Below are positions 45,560-54,458 of a stretch of DNA of 64,000 nucleotides, in pieces. The translations under genes and the position numbers were made by a program. The first letter of the stretch is position 1, and every line of letters starts with the position of its first letter. Origin of the DNA: Anaerolineaceae bacterium oral taxon 439 (GTDB lineage Bacteria > Chloroflexota > Anaerolineae > Anaerolineales > Anaerolineaceae). The stretch spans positions 2,852,001 to 2,916,000 of the forward strand of contig CP017039.1 in assembly GCA_001717545.1 (NCBI GenBank), read 5' to 3'. The notes under the pieces were generated by a model, which saw only the letters and a list, made by a program, of their open reading frames with translations, had not been told where the DNA came from and did not search any database.

Positions 45560-46531
45560 CTATTGCAGGACAAGTTCGATTAACAATCGCAAAAAGCGCG
45601 TATAATCAACTTCCATGCCAATCTCAATTTCAGGTAATTGATTCCAGACATGATGATGGCGCCGATCAACTACCGTCATGCCCAAAGAGAGAACTCCTTT
45701 CGTTTCGATCCCAACTCTGGCTTTCATTGTTTTTACGAATGTTGGATCGATCGCATAACCAATAGCCAGACAATCGATAATCGTGCAATAAGCGTCAAAT
45801 CCGCGACCCGTTACAAACTGGATCGCGTTGTACAGGAAACGCGCTTCCTTTCGATTACTTTCCTTCAACATATTCAGCTGCGCTTCGGTAAAATTCACGT
45901 CAAAATGAGTCGCTACGTCTAAACCCAACGCGACCAATTTCACACCGGACCTGTAAACAATATCCGCAGCCTCCGGATCGACATATACATTCCACTCGCT
46001 TTGGGGAGTATCACCAGTAGCGTTTTTAAACGCATATTCATTAAGGCCAAACATTCCAGAAATAGCAATGACCGCAGGAATCAATCTGACAATTTCGGGC
46101 GCCTTGATCAAGGCTAACGCTAAATTCGTCATTGGACCGGTACAAAGTATATATACCTCTCCGGGATATCGCTTCACAGTTTGGATAATTAAATCGACCG
46201 CATGCAGTTTAGACACGCCTGAAGCAGGCTCTGGCAGAAAATTTTCAGCCTGTCCATCGATACCGTGCGTAAATGGATCTTTCGGAACTGGACGAATCAT
46301 TGGCTTACCCATTCCGCGTGCGACCGGGATATCGCTACGAGCAATCATCTCTAAAGTTTTCAAAGCATTCTTCGAAGTTGTTTCGATTGAATAATTCCCA
46401 TTCACAGTCGTCACAGCCAGCAATTCGAGCTTCCGTGATTTCGCGGCCATCACGATCGCCATCGAATCATCCATACCAGGATCACAATCCAAAATTACTT
46501 TTTTAGCAATATTTTTTGAATCATCATTCAT
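45560..46531 (-). CDS. Nucleoside hydrolase (inosine-uridine preferring type)
   Basis: 323-residue nucleoside hydrolase, which hydrolyses the N-glycosidic bond of ribonucleosides to ribose and base. The family hallmark VILDCDPGMDDSMAIVMA near residue 12 provides the calcium-binding Asp cluster. TTVNGNYSIETTSKNALKTL near residue 40 and ILCTGPMTNLALAL near residue 123 follow the family. YVDPEAADIVYRSG (usually NxxxDPEAA) and a C-terminal VVDRRHHHVWNQ (HH in the active-site region) are also seen. The start ATG at 46531 overlaps the phosphorylase stop by ATGA. The combination of phosphorylase and hydrolase in the same operon suggests two nucleoside-like intermediates or a broad range of bases. 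Confidence 0.87.
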   Translation of the reverse strand: MNDDSKNIAKKVILDCDPGMDDSMAIVMAAKSRKLELLAVTTVNGNYSIETTSKNALKTLEMIARSDIPVARGMGKPMIRPVPKDPFTHGIDGQAENFLPEPASGVSKLHAVDLIIQTVKRYPGEVYILCTGPMTNLALALIKAPEIVRLIPAVIAISGMFGLNEYAFKNATGDTPQSEWNVYVDPEAADIVYRSGVKLVALGLDVATHFDVNFTEAQLNMLKESNRKEARFLYNAIQFVTGRGFDAYCTIIDCLAIGYAIDPTFVKTMKARVGIETKGVLSLGMTVVDRRHHHVWNQLPEIEIGMEVDYTRFLRLLIELVLQ

Positions 46532-47460
46532 ATCAAATTGCCTCTCTCTTTTGTCAATTCCGGATACCAATATCTTTTTGAAGCCTTCTCATAATCCATT
46601 TGATGCAAAACCGCACAACCTTCTAAAACAAGGTCGATTGCATTTAAATGACCACAGCCAGCCTCGAATTTTTTTCCGGTAATCATATTGTCCGCAACAG
46701 AACAAACCGATCCGCCTCGAAAACCGAATAAGTTCGCTAACGTGACAATCGCGGCGGATTCACGATCCCCATTCAGCACGCCGGCACGATTATAGATCCC
46801 AGGCATTTGAACGTTCCAAGGCTGTAAATAACCGCCGACGCCGGGACGGCCGCAGCCGACAAAGTCGCTCGATACGCTAAGCGTTATACCCACATGATAC
46901 GAACATTTAAGTTCTTCTGCCGCTCGTACCATCGCTAAAACAACTTCATAATTGCAAACCGCCGGAAAAGATTGCGGAATATATGAACTTGTCATACCGT
47001 CTTCCCGAACGACACCACTGCTGATTACGATATCGCCGGGATTAACATCGTCGCCCATGCCCCCGGAACCTCCGACTCGAATATATGTTGTCGCAGCCGA
47101 ATACTCCATATAGTCATAAAGCAGCAGCTCCGCTTCAGCAGCCCCGCTTCCCCCGCTGACGACAGTTATCCTTGCCCCCTTATAAGTTCCGCTATAACTT
47201 GTAAACATTCCCGATAATCCAATCCGTTCGCTTTTTTCAAGCTTCTCAGCAATCAGTTTCGCAGGATCGCATCCATAACTGCAGAGCGGATCGCGGACAG
47301 TTACCAAAACATATTCACCTACCTTCTGCGGATCGATCTGCGTCATGGCAGGACGGTTATCAATAAGTAAGCCGCGCTGCGGGATATTACGGTTATATCG
47401 ATAATCTCTAACGATATCGCGGATTGACTCTTTCCGACGAATTTGCTCACTTTTTAACAT
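46528..47460 (-). CDS. Nucleoside phosphorylase, uridine phosphorylase-like
   Basis: 310-residue phosphorylase of the PNP/UDP-1 family, splitting nucleosides with phosphate to ribose-1-phosphate and base. VLVTVRDPLCSYG and YKGARITVVSGGSGAAEAELLL near residue 95 line the phosphate site, and YIRVGGSGGMGDDVNPGDIVISSGVVRED near residue 125 is the classic GTxG/PGD region (here GGSGGM and NPGD). The residue that binds the ribose 2'-OH usually lies in an NMExA motif. Here that position reads NGDRESAAIVTLA near residue 226, with Glu retained but the context altered, so the substrate may not be plain uridine. It overlaps the kinase gene by 14 bases and the hydrolase gene by four. Confidence 0.82.
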   Translation of the reverse strand: MLKSEQIRRKESIRDIVRDYRYNRNIPQRGLLIDNRPAMTQIDPQKVGEYVLVTVRDPLCSYGCDPAKLIAEKLEKSERIGLSGMFTSYSGTYKGARITVVSGGSGAAEAELLLYDYMEYSAATTYIRVGGSGGMGDDVNPGDIVISSGVVREDGMTSSYIPQSFPAVCNYEVVLAMVRAAEELKCSYHVGITLSVSSDFVGCGRPGVGGYLQPWNVQMPGIYNRAGVLNGDRESAAIVTLANLFGFRGGSVCSVADNMITGKKFEAGCGHLNAIDLVLEGCAVLHQMDYEKASKRYWYPELTKERGNLI

Positions 47461-48373
47461 ACTTCCACTCCTGATCGCTCAGAATCTCATTCATCAGTTC
47501 CTTTGCGCGCATTCTGCATGCCGAATCAATTCGCGGAGGAACGCCGAATTGTTCAATGCAAATAGCTGCAGAAACATTAGCCATTGCACCGATTCTCTCC
47601 AACGAAAGATTTTTGCAGAATCCGATAAAAGCTCCGCCGGTAGAGCTATTTCCTCCTCCGGTAGGGTCAACGACATTGATATTCCTACAGCTTGGGATGA
47701 AACAACATTGCCCATTCGAAATAACGTAACTTCCCATTTTCCCATCTCTCAGAAAACCGGAACAGCAAAAAGTCTCCAAGAAAAAACTGATCGTCTCTTG
47801 AACGGAATCCGCCCCAGAAAGCCTCGCCATCTCAGTGCGATTAATAGAAAAAATGTCTTCCGGAGAAAGGGCCATACGTATTCGATCAAGGTTCTCTTCT
47901 TTCGCAGCATCCGAACTGATTTCCCACATGATCCGAAATCCATATCGTTTTTTAAGATCTCGGATCTGATCCCAAAACGAAGGTCTTGCATTTTGAAAAA
48001 TATAAACGCCCTCCACACCTGAAAGAAACGGGATTAAATCTCTCGGCTGAGGCTCCAGTTTTCGAAAATGTTCGCGCCCATAAAGCGAAATCTCCAATCG
48101 ATCATCATCAGTTTTATATCGGATCATATTCCGAGGCGAATGCGGATCGAGAACGGATAATCCTTCGGTTGAAATTTGATTCCGTTTGTACCAGGAACCG
48201 AAAGCCGACAGATAATCCGCTCCGACGCCAGACACGATCCCGACCGCATCGGTCCAAATCTTCATGCCTGAAAGAGCGTATACGCCGGCTCCGCCTGAAA
48301 CGTCATTTACGATCTTCCCACCGGGTTCAAAGATTGAATCCCATTGGACTATTGACATAACTATATATTTCAT
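47447..48373 (-). CDS. PfkB-family kinase with altered catalytic motif
   Basis: 308-residue ribokinase-fold protein. The N terminus has VQWDSIFEPGG and SGGAGVYALSGMKIW, with GGxG in the substrate region. The anion-hole/catalytic motif reads VVDPTGGGNSSTGGAF near residue 232. Canonical members have GAGD with Asp as catalytic base; here it is GGGN, with Asn in that place. A similar Asn form is known to me from Mak32-like eukaryotic members. Either it phosphorylates a sugar (ribose or nucleoside) with reduced or modified chemistry, or it binds without catalysis. It lies in the middle of the island operon, overlapping the ADP-ribosylglycohydrolase gene by four bases. Confidence 0.8.
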   Translation of the reverse strand: MKYIVMSIVQWDSIFEPGGKIVNDVSGGAGVYALSGMKIWTDAVGIVSGVGADYLSAFGSWYKRNQISTEGLSVLDPHSPRNMIRYKTDDDRLEISLYGREHFRKLEPQPRDLIPFLSGVEGVYIFQNARPSFWDQIRDLKKRYGFRIMWEISSDAAKEENLDRIRMALSPEDIFSINRTEMARLSGADSVQETISFFLETFCCSGFLRDGKMGSYVISNGQCCFIPSCRNINVVDPTGGGNSSTGGAFIGFCKNLSLERIGAMANVSAAICIEQFGVPPRIDSACRMRAKELMNEILSDQEWKYVKK

Positions 48374-50466
48374 TCGCTGACGCCTTCGGATTCTACGGAA
48401 AAGCCGTCAGCCGTCATCGTGCCGCGCTCAACAAGGAATCCGGCGCCGCCTTTTGAATATTGATCGTCCTGAACCGACAGGATCATCGTTCCGTCAATTT
48501 CAGCCTGAATCAGATTCCCCGCAACGCGGAGACAAACGCTGTATAATCTATCTTCCACATAATCAAAATTTGCGGCAGCAATACAGCGGATCTCGTCGTT
48601 CCGGCGGCAGATAATCTTGATTTTTGAATATTCACTGAAGACAAGCGCGTAATACATTCGGTGCCCTGTGCTTCGTGCAACGAGACCGCCATTTTGATGC
48701 AGACTAAAACAGAGCCGGCTTGATACTACATAATCGCACCAATCCTCGGTCCCGATCGTCACGACACCGTTTCCTTCAGGATGCGAAACGCAATAGGTAT
48801 ATTTAAAATCAGCGGCAAAATATTTAGCGCTTGACGCCCATGATTGGAGCCAAGACGGATTTGTATTCCAAATTGAACTCATCAGCATTCCACTCTGCCG
48901 AAAAAACTGCGGCGAGCCATTCCAATCTAACCGCAGCAGAGAGATCTCACCATTAAACCGTTCGAACGATGAGACCCTGAAACCAAGTCGAAAAATCGGC
49001 ATTCCTTCTGTCGAAGGGACCTTCCATGAGAAAAGATTGAGCCCGTTTTTGATATGTTTCGCCTCGCCGATAATTCTGCTGACAACATTTTCTCTGTTGT
49101 AATAAAGAACGTATGGCGCAATCTTCAGCTCCTGGGAATCAAGATATAACATCTCCCATAGGATCGTTTGCGTTTCGTAAAGCGTCGGGGACGCGACCGT
49201 AGAAAAATTCAGAGCAATTTCCGAAAGATCAAGCCATGTCGGCGTTGAAAAATCCGCATTAACCGAACCTCCCACCGAATAACAACAAATATCCAGCTTT
49301 CCGCCATCAGAATTAATCAACCGAAGCGGTACGTTAGGAGCGTCGTTATAAGGACAAACGGAAAAGCCTTGAAGAGCGCCGGGATAGTCAAAAGAGAATC
49401 GTTCTGTCCGTGGATTAAATGGCTTGTCGAAAAGCTTTGCCATCGCGATGCATATTTTTTTTGTTTGAATAACCGCGTCAGAAATAACCGACCCGCCATC
49501 CGAGCTGATAACCAACATCCGATCTGCAACTGGAGTTCTGAAATCAGATTTTTTATCGATTCCTTCCAAGCCGAGGCGAATCCCGTTCAGGCATCCTACG
49601 TTCCCTGCGTTACAGTCAGTATCCCATGCCGCCGACGCCGCGATTTGAATTGACCGTTCAAAATTATCGCCAGCTAAAAGTAAAGAGGCTAAAACCATCG
49701 CATGATTCGGAACGATATGACAACACCCGGGATAAACGTCATAACCATATTTTTCGTCGATCTTAGCGCGCGCCTGACGCCAGTCCGTTACGGCGCCGCA
49801 AATCGTTCGGATATCGTCAATGAGATACAAAAGGGTTTTATCCGAAACATATCGCATCCCAAGGTCAAACAGCTTTTCAAGACATTTCTCTTCAAACGCC
49901 ATCGACTCCATTGCACCTAAGTAGCAAGCTGCATCCAACGCGATACCGTCATGACTCACTGACGCAGCTTTTCGAACCAAATCAACCGCTTTTTCAGGAT
50001 CGCTCGGGCAGGCCATCGCAATTGCGTCCATAAAAATCTGCGCGCCGATCTGTTCCGCCAGAGTTCGCCCATTTACGTCAATCGAACCGCTTTCAGGCGC
50101 CTGAACACCTCGTTTCAGATTGAGATATGCCGTATGTTCGGTCGATCGGCCTGGTCCTCCCCACCAGAGGATCGTTTTATCTTCAATAATATAATTCAGC
50201 CATGCATTTCCAAAATCCGCCGCAGTCAGATAATTCTCTGAATTCGTATCCGCAATCGCACGAAAGAAACTGAACGTCCCGGATATATCGTCGTCCGCGA
50301 CGATTAACGGAACGTTACATTCCTGATGCTTATAATATGAAATCTCGCCGAATTCATCGATTATTCTTTGATAGGGCCAACCCTCGACCGGTCTGCCAAG
50401 ATAAACGCCGATAATTTTCCCTAAAACGCCGGCATAGACTGTTTCTTCATATTTTCGAATATCCAT
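48370..50466 (-). CDS. ADP-ribosylglycohydrolase-family protein with C-terminal beta module, paralogue 2
   Basis: 698-residue protein. The N-terminal half (residues 1-330) is the all-helical ADP-ribosylglycohydrolase fold. VYAGVLGKIIGVYLGRPVEGW is the start motif, PLIVADDDISGTFSFFRA (near 53) the first Mg-binding Asp cluster, VSHDGIALDAACYLG (near 169) the substrate loop, and AAWDTDCNAGNVGCLNG (near 285) the second Asp pair. The C-terminal half (residues about 380-690) is not part of the classical enzyme and ends in a concanavalin-like pattern: ARSTGHRMYYALVF, then QAEIDGTMIL and YSKGGAGFLVERG. This suggests a carbohydrate-binding or jelly-roll module. The family cleaves ribose-N or ribose-O bonds. 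It is 11 bases downstream of its paralogue in the island operon. Confidence 0.85.
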   Translation of the reverse strand: MDIRKYEETVYAGVLGKIIGVYLGRPVEGWPYQRIIDEFGEISYYKHQECNVPLIVADDDISGTFSFFRAIADTNSENYLTAADFGNAWLNYIIEDKTILWWGGPGRSTEHTAYLNLKRGVQAPESGSIDVNGRTLAEQIGAQIFMDAIAMACPSDPEKAVDLVRKAASVSHDGIALDAACYLGAMESMAFEEKCLEKLFDLGMRYVSDKTLLYLIDDIRTICGAVTDWRQARAKIDEKYGYDVYPGCCHIVPNHAMVLASLLLAGDNFERSIQIAASAAWDTDCNAGNVGCLNGIRLGLEGIDKKSDFRTPVADRMLVISSDGGSVISDAVIQTKKICIAMAKLFDKPFNPRTERFSFDYPGALQGFSVCPYNDAPNVPLRLINSDGGKLDICCYSVGGSVNADFSTPTWLDLSEIALNFSTVASPTLYETQTILWEMLYLDSQELKIAPYVLYYNRENVVSRIIGEAKHIKNGLNLFSWKVPSTEGMPIFRLGFRVSSFERFNGEISLLRLDWNGSPQFFRQSGMLMSSIWNTNPSWLQSWASSAKYFAADFKYTYCVSHPEGNGVVTIGTEDWCDYVVSSRLCFSLHQNGGLVARSTGHRMYYALVFSEYSKIKIICRRNDEIRCIAAANFDYVEDRLYSVCLRVAGNLIQAEIDGTMILSVQDDQYSKGGAGFLVERGTMTADGFSVESEGVSE

Positions 50467-50477
50467 CGTTTTCCTTT

Positions 50478-52586
50478 CTATAATTTTTCGATTAGAAAAC
50501 CCTCCGCCAGAATTGCGCCAGACGCAACAATAAAACCGGCCCCGCCACGGGCATAACTTCCGTCTTCACATGTAAGGAGATCGACGCTGTCAATCATGAA
50601 CCTAAGACAGCTTTCCCGGACCTCAAAACGAAGAAGGTGAGTCGAGTCAGTCGCGCAATTGAATGGAATTGAAACGATCGGGTTTAAAATTTCATCTTTG
50701 CGAATCGCAATCATCGCCACACCATTTTTAATTATGGCAGCATAATATCGTCGATGCCCTTTCGCACGGGCAACAATACCGGCGCCCTCATTTTGCGAAA
50801 AGGTAATCCTTGATTCAACCGCATAATCTTTCCAATCCATCGTTCCGGTTGTAACAACGCCGTTTTCTTTAGGATGAGAAATAGAAAAAGTCGTCGCGAA
50901 ATCAGGGAAGAATTGCTCCGCTGAGCTCATAAACGTTTTTAACCACATCGTTTCAGTTGTCCAGGGCGTCAAGTCGGGGCTCAGTTCGATCGAACGGCCC
51001 AAGCGATACGCAATCGGCGCATCACCCCAATCCACAGAAATCAGATGCAGCTCGCCATCCAAACGATTTGAACTTGTAAGCTCAACACCAAATCGAAAAA
51101 TAGCCTGGCTATTAAGTTTCGGAACGACCCAATCAAACTCATTCCTGCCATGAAGAATTGGGTATTGGGGGCTGAAATTATTCTCAACGGCTCCGTCACA
51201 GCTCAGATATTCAACAAAAAAACGCAGTTGAGGATTCGCACACTGATCAGAACGAATCACAACATGTATCTTTTGTGTCGGATAGAGCGTTGGAGAGGAC
51301 AAAACTTCAAAATAACTCGTCCCATCCCGGCCTGACGATTTTTGACCAGGAAACGTTTCAACAGAGTACGCCGCGCTAACGCCCCTCGCTAAATTTGAGT
51401 AATGCAGAACCAAGCCCTGCTTCCCGTCTTCATTCGCCAAGCGCCCATGAGCCGGATTCATCAAACAGCTCGGATGAACACCCCAGCCCTGAAATGATCC
51501 GGGAAATTCGAAAACAAACCTTTCTTCCGGTTGGGCTACCACTTCATCCCGGAGCCTCGCCGCGGCCTTGAAAATCTTACGCGATTCAAGAACTGCGTCC
51601 GAAACGCAGCTACCGCCATCAGACGTAACCACATAAAGACGATCCGCCACAATCGAACGCAAATCTGCGCCGGCATTGATTCCGTGTAAGCCCAACCGAA
51701 TACCATTCAAACATCCAACATTCCCGGCGTTGCAATCCGTATCCCAGCCAGCGCTGCACGCAATAGATATCGACTTTTGAAAATCATCCCGCCCATATCG
51801 CAGCGCCATCAACATGACCAGATGATTTGTAACAATTGGGCAGCTTCCCGAATATTTATCATACCCATGAACATCAGCGATCCAGTCCCGAACCTTTCGC
51901 CAATCATCCTGTTTCTCACACAGTTCACAGACATCTTGAATTAAATTTAACAACGTTGAATTTTTCACATATCGCAGCGAATCGTTCATTAAACGATCGA
52001 TATTGGATTCTGAAAAAGCTGACGATTCCATCGCAGCCCAGTAACAAGCCGCATCGATCGCTACCCCATCATGGCTGACGCTCGCAGCTTCCCGCGCCAT
52101 CCTTACAGCGCTTTCAGCATCATCTGGATTTACCAACGCCCAGGAGTCGATAAAAATCTGAGCGCCGATTTGTTCGGCAATACTCCGCCCATTCCGCGCA
52201 ATCGAACCGCTTTCAGGAGGCCTGATTCCGTTCAATAATCGTAAATAGGCCGTATGCTCCGTGGAACGTCCTAATCCGCCCCACCAAAGAATCGTTTTAT
52301 TTTTGATAATATAATTCAACCAACCGTTGCCAATTTGTGCTGCTGAAATATCGCGCGAATATCCGTTGTCCTCTAAAGCTCGATAAAAAGCGAATGTCCC
52401 GGAGATATCGTCGTCAGGAACAATCAATGGCACGCCGATTTCAAAATTTTTATAATAATCAACATCTCCAAAAGTCCGGCAAATCTTTTCGTAAGACCAA
52501 CCCTCGATCGGTCGCCCTAAATAGACGCCGATAATTTTTCCGAGAACGCCGGCATATATTTTCTCTTTATATCGTTCAATCGCCAT
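50478..52586 (-). CDS. ADP-ribosylglycohydrolase-family protein with C-terminal beta module, paralogue 1
   Basis: 702-residue paralogue of the downstream gene. It shares IYAGVLGKIIGVYLGRPIEGW, PLIVPDDDISGTFAFYRA, WWGGLGRSTEHTAYLRL, VSHDGVAIDAACYW, GWDTDCNAGNVGCLNG, and the C-terminal module VARAKGHRRYYAAI with YARGGAGFIVASG. All metal-binding acidic positions seen in paralogue 2 are conserved, so both are probably active. There is no signal peptide, so the enzymes work inside on an imported substrate. The tandem pair suggests they act on two related linkages or form a heteromer. The start has no strong ribosome binding site; it lies three bases after the permease stop, so translation is probably coupled. 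Confidence 0.85.
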   Translation of the reverse strand: MAIERYKEKIYAGVLGKIIGVYLGRPIEGWSYEKICRTFGDVDYYKNFEIGVPLIVPDDDISGTFAFYRALEDNGYSRDISAAQIGNGWLNYIIKNKTILWWGGLGRSTEHTAYLRLLNGIRPPESGSIARNGRSIAEQIGAQIFIDSWALVNPDDAESAVRMAREAASVSHDGVAIDAACYWAAMESSAFSESNIDRLMNDSLRYVKNSTLLNLIQDVCELCEKQDDWRKVRDWIADVHGYDKYSGSCPIVTNHLVMLMALRYGRDDFQKSISIACSAGWDTDCNAGNVGCLNGIRLGLHGINAGADLRSIVADRLYVVTSDGGSCVSDAVLESRKIFKAAARLRDEVVAQPEERFVFEFPGSFQGWGVHPSCLMNPAHGRLANEDGKQGLVLHYSNLARGVSAAYSVETFPGQKSSGRDGTSYFEVLSSPTLYPTQKIHVVIRSDQCANPQLRFFVEYLSCDGAVENNFSPQYPILHGRNEFDWVVPKLNSQAIFRFGVELTSSNRLDGELHLISVDWGDAPIAYRLGRSIELSPDLTPWTTETMWLKTFMSSAEQFFPDFATTFSISHPKENGVVTTGTMDWKDYAVESRITFSQNEGAGIVARAKGHRRYYAAIIKNGVAMIAIRKDEILNPIVSIPFNCATDSTHLLRFEVRESCLRFMIDSVDLLTCEDGSYARGGAGFIVASGAILAEGFLIEKL

Positions 52587-52588
52587 AC

Positions 52589-53431
52589 TTATCCTTTGAC
52601 CGAACCCGAGACTAAACCGTCAATAAAATATTTCTGAACACTTATGAAAAAAAGAATGACCGGAACAATCATAATAACCGCCCCCGCCATCATGATTCCC
52701 TGATCCGACGTATATGTTCCGTTCATCGAAAGAAAGCCCAAAGTCGCTGTGAAATTTTTCTGACCTTGGAGAAAAGTAGACGTAATCATAAACTCGTTCC
52801 ACGCTTGAAGTCCAACGATTACGGACACAGTAATCAATCCCGGAGAAACGATCGGGCGCATAATATTCCAAAGGACCTGCTTCGTTGAGGCACCATCAAT
52901 TCTCGCCGCTTCTTCCAATTCTTTTGGCACATTTAAAAAATACGTCCGCATCAAAAACACAGCTAACGGCATATTAATCGCTGCAAGAATAAAACTGACG
53001 GCAAAAATATTCCCCAACAGCTTCAGCTTAGCGTAGATAAAATAAAGCGGAAACAGAAAAAGCTGAAGCGGGATCGTCATCGCAACCATGAAATAAAGCG
53101 TGATCAGGTTTGATCGCTTCACACGTTTACCAGCCAGCACATAGCCAGCCAAAGTTGCAGCGATAAGAACGATCAGAATCGTCGATCCGGAAAGCAGGAT
53201 GCTATTGATGAAACCGCGCCCAAACTTACCCGTCTTCCATGCAGTAGTAAAGTTTGTCCAATTTAAAAACGACGGAAGCGCCAACGGATTACGCGTAATC
53301 TCAGCATGGCTTTTGAAACTATTCGTCAATACCAGAAACAAAGGGGCAACTGCTGTTAAAGCAAAACAAACCAAGACAATATAAATAAATATTTTAGAAA
53401 GCGACTGTGATACCCGATAATCAGGTGTCAT
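52589..53431 (-). CDS. Carbohydrate ABC transporter permease (MalG-like)
   Basis: 280-residue permease with six hydrophobic segments. LVCFALTAVAPLFLVLTNSFK is the first helix and loop typical of MalG-like proteins. The cytoplasmic EAA motif is EELEEAARIDGASTKQVLWN near residue 190, the contact with the ATPase. FFISVQKYFIDGLVSGSVKG is the classic family C terminus. The start is the ATG at 53431 with AGAGG upstream. It partners the permease gene before it, nine bases upstream. Import of a sugar-like or glycoside substrate is expected. Confidence 0.9.
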   Translation of the reverse strand: MTPDYRVSQSLSKIFIYIVLVCFALTAVAPLFLVLTNSFKSHAEITRNPLALPSFLNWTNFTTAWKTGKFGRGFINSILLSGSTILIVLIAATLAGYVLAGKRVKRSNLITLYFMVAMTIPLQLFLFPLYFIYAKLKLLGNIFAVSFILAAINMPLAVFLMRTYFLNVPKELEEAARIDGASTKQVLWNIMRPIVSPGLITVSVIVGLQAWNEFMITSTFLQGQKNFTATLGFLSMNGTYTSDQGIMMAGAVIMIVPVILFFISVQKYFIDGLVSGSVKG

Positions 53432-53441
53432 AAAAACCTCT

Positions 53442-54308
53442 TTAACTAAGCGTTTCAGTCCGACTCGCCCGAACATAGAAAACAGCGGCAACAAAGCCAA
53501 AGAAACTCATAAATAAACCAACGGCAGACGCCTTCCCAACTTGCAGCGCGCTGAATGCAAAAGAATAAGCGTACGTACTGAGCATTTCTGTCATATGTGC
53601 AGGCCCGCCATTCGTCAGCAGATAGATATAGTCAAAGGTCAGAAATGAATTAATCGTTATCATAATAAACATGAGAAGAAAAGTAGGAAAAATATTAGGA
53701 AAATACACATATTGAAACATGTGCCAACCGCCGCAGCCTTCCACCTTTGCAGCTTCAATTTGTTCCTCCGGCGTCTGCCTGAGCGCGGCGAAATATACGA
53801 CGGTCAGAAATCCCCAAAAATGCCAGATATCGACAGCGGCAACACCAATCAACGCTGTTTTTAAATTTGAAAGAGGAGAAGCTATTGACCAACCGATTGA
53901 TTTTAAATAACCAAATATACCAGAGCGTGGATTATAAATAATATTCAGCCAAAGCATCGCGTTGGTAACTGGCGCGAGTACATATGGGAACAAATACATC
54001 AGTTGAAAAGCGGTTCGCCCTTTTTTTATTTGAAACAGGAAAACGGAAGTAATCAACCCGATCAACACCGGAATCGTCAAAAATAATAACGTCCATTTTA
54101 TATTATTCGTCATTGAACGCCAAAAATATTTATCGGCAAACAACTCTTGAAAATTTCTAAATCCGATGAAATTCAACTCCGGTTTAATACCGTTCCAATC
54201 CGTCAGCGAAACAACGACCGTCAAAATTCCGGGGATTAGCACAACAAATAAACTAATCAATAATGCAGGGGCTATCAGCAACTTATCAATCCATGTATTT
54301 GTCTTCAT
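53442..54308 (-). CDS. Carbohydrate ABC transporter permease (MalF-like)
   Basis: 288-residue permease with six hydrophobic segments. LLIAPALLISLFVVLIPGI is the first helix. SLTDWNGIKPELNFIGFRNF is a MalF-like loop, and EEQIEAAKVEGCGGWHMFQY is the EAA motif near residue 193, followed by TFDYIYLLTNGGPAHMTE, characteristic of the family. Together with the next gene it forms the membrane channel of the importer. No ATPase gene is in the island, so a shared MsmK/MsiK-type ATPase encoded elsewhere is probably used. Confidence 0.9.
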   Translation of the reverse strand: MKTNTWIDKLLIAPALLISLFVVLIPGILTVVVSLTDWNGIKPELNFIGFRNFQELFADKYFWRSMTNNIKWTLLFLTIPVLIGLITSVFLFQIKKGRTAFQLMYLFPYVLAPVTNAMLWLNIIYNPRSGIFGYLKSIGWSIASPLSNLKTALIGVAAVDIWHFWGFLTVVYFAALRQTPEEQIEAAKVEGCGGWHMFQYVYFPNIFPTFLLMFIMITINSFLTFDYIYLLTNGGPAHMTEMLSTYAYSFAFSALQVGKASAVGLFMSFFGFVAAVFYVRASRTETLS

Positions 54309-54361
54309 ATCGAATTCTCTCCTTCAGAAGATAAAAAGCGAGAAAAAGATTCTGCTCCCTG

Positions 54362-54410
54362 ATTGGAACGAATAACGAAATCAGGTAAGATTCCTGTTAT
54401 TCGTTCCAAT
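54362..54410 (-). promoter_or_regulatory. Long perfect hairpin between binding protein and permease genes
   Basis: ATTGGAACGAATAAC (54362-54376) and GTTATTCGTTCCAAT (54396-54410) form a perfect 15-bp stem around a 19-base loop. No T-run follows it on the minus strand, so it is more likely an mRNA-stabilising or processing hairpin. It would let the binding protein be made in excess of the permeases. Confidence 0.75.
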
Positions 54411-54458
54411 TTCTAAAAGTTAATCGGCTTCGTTAAATAATTTACAGATCAACAGAAC

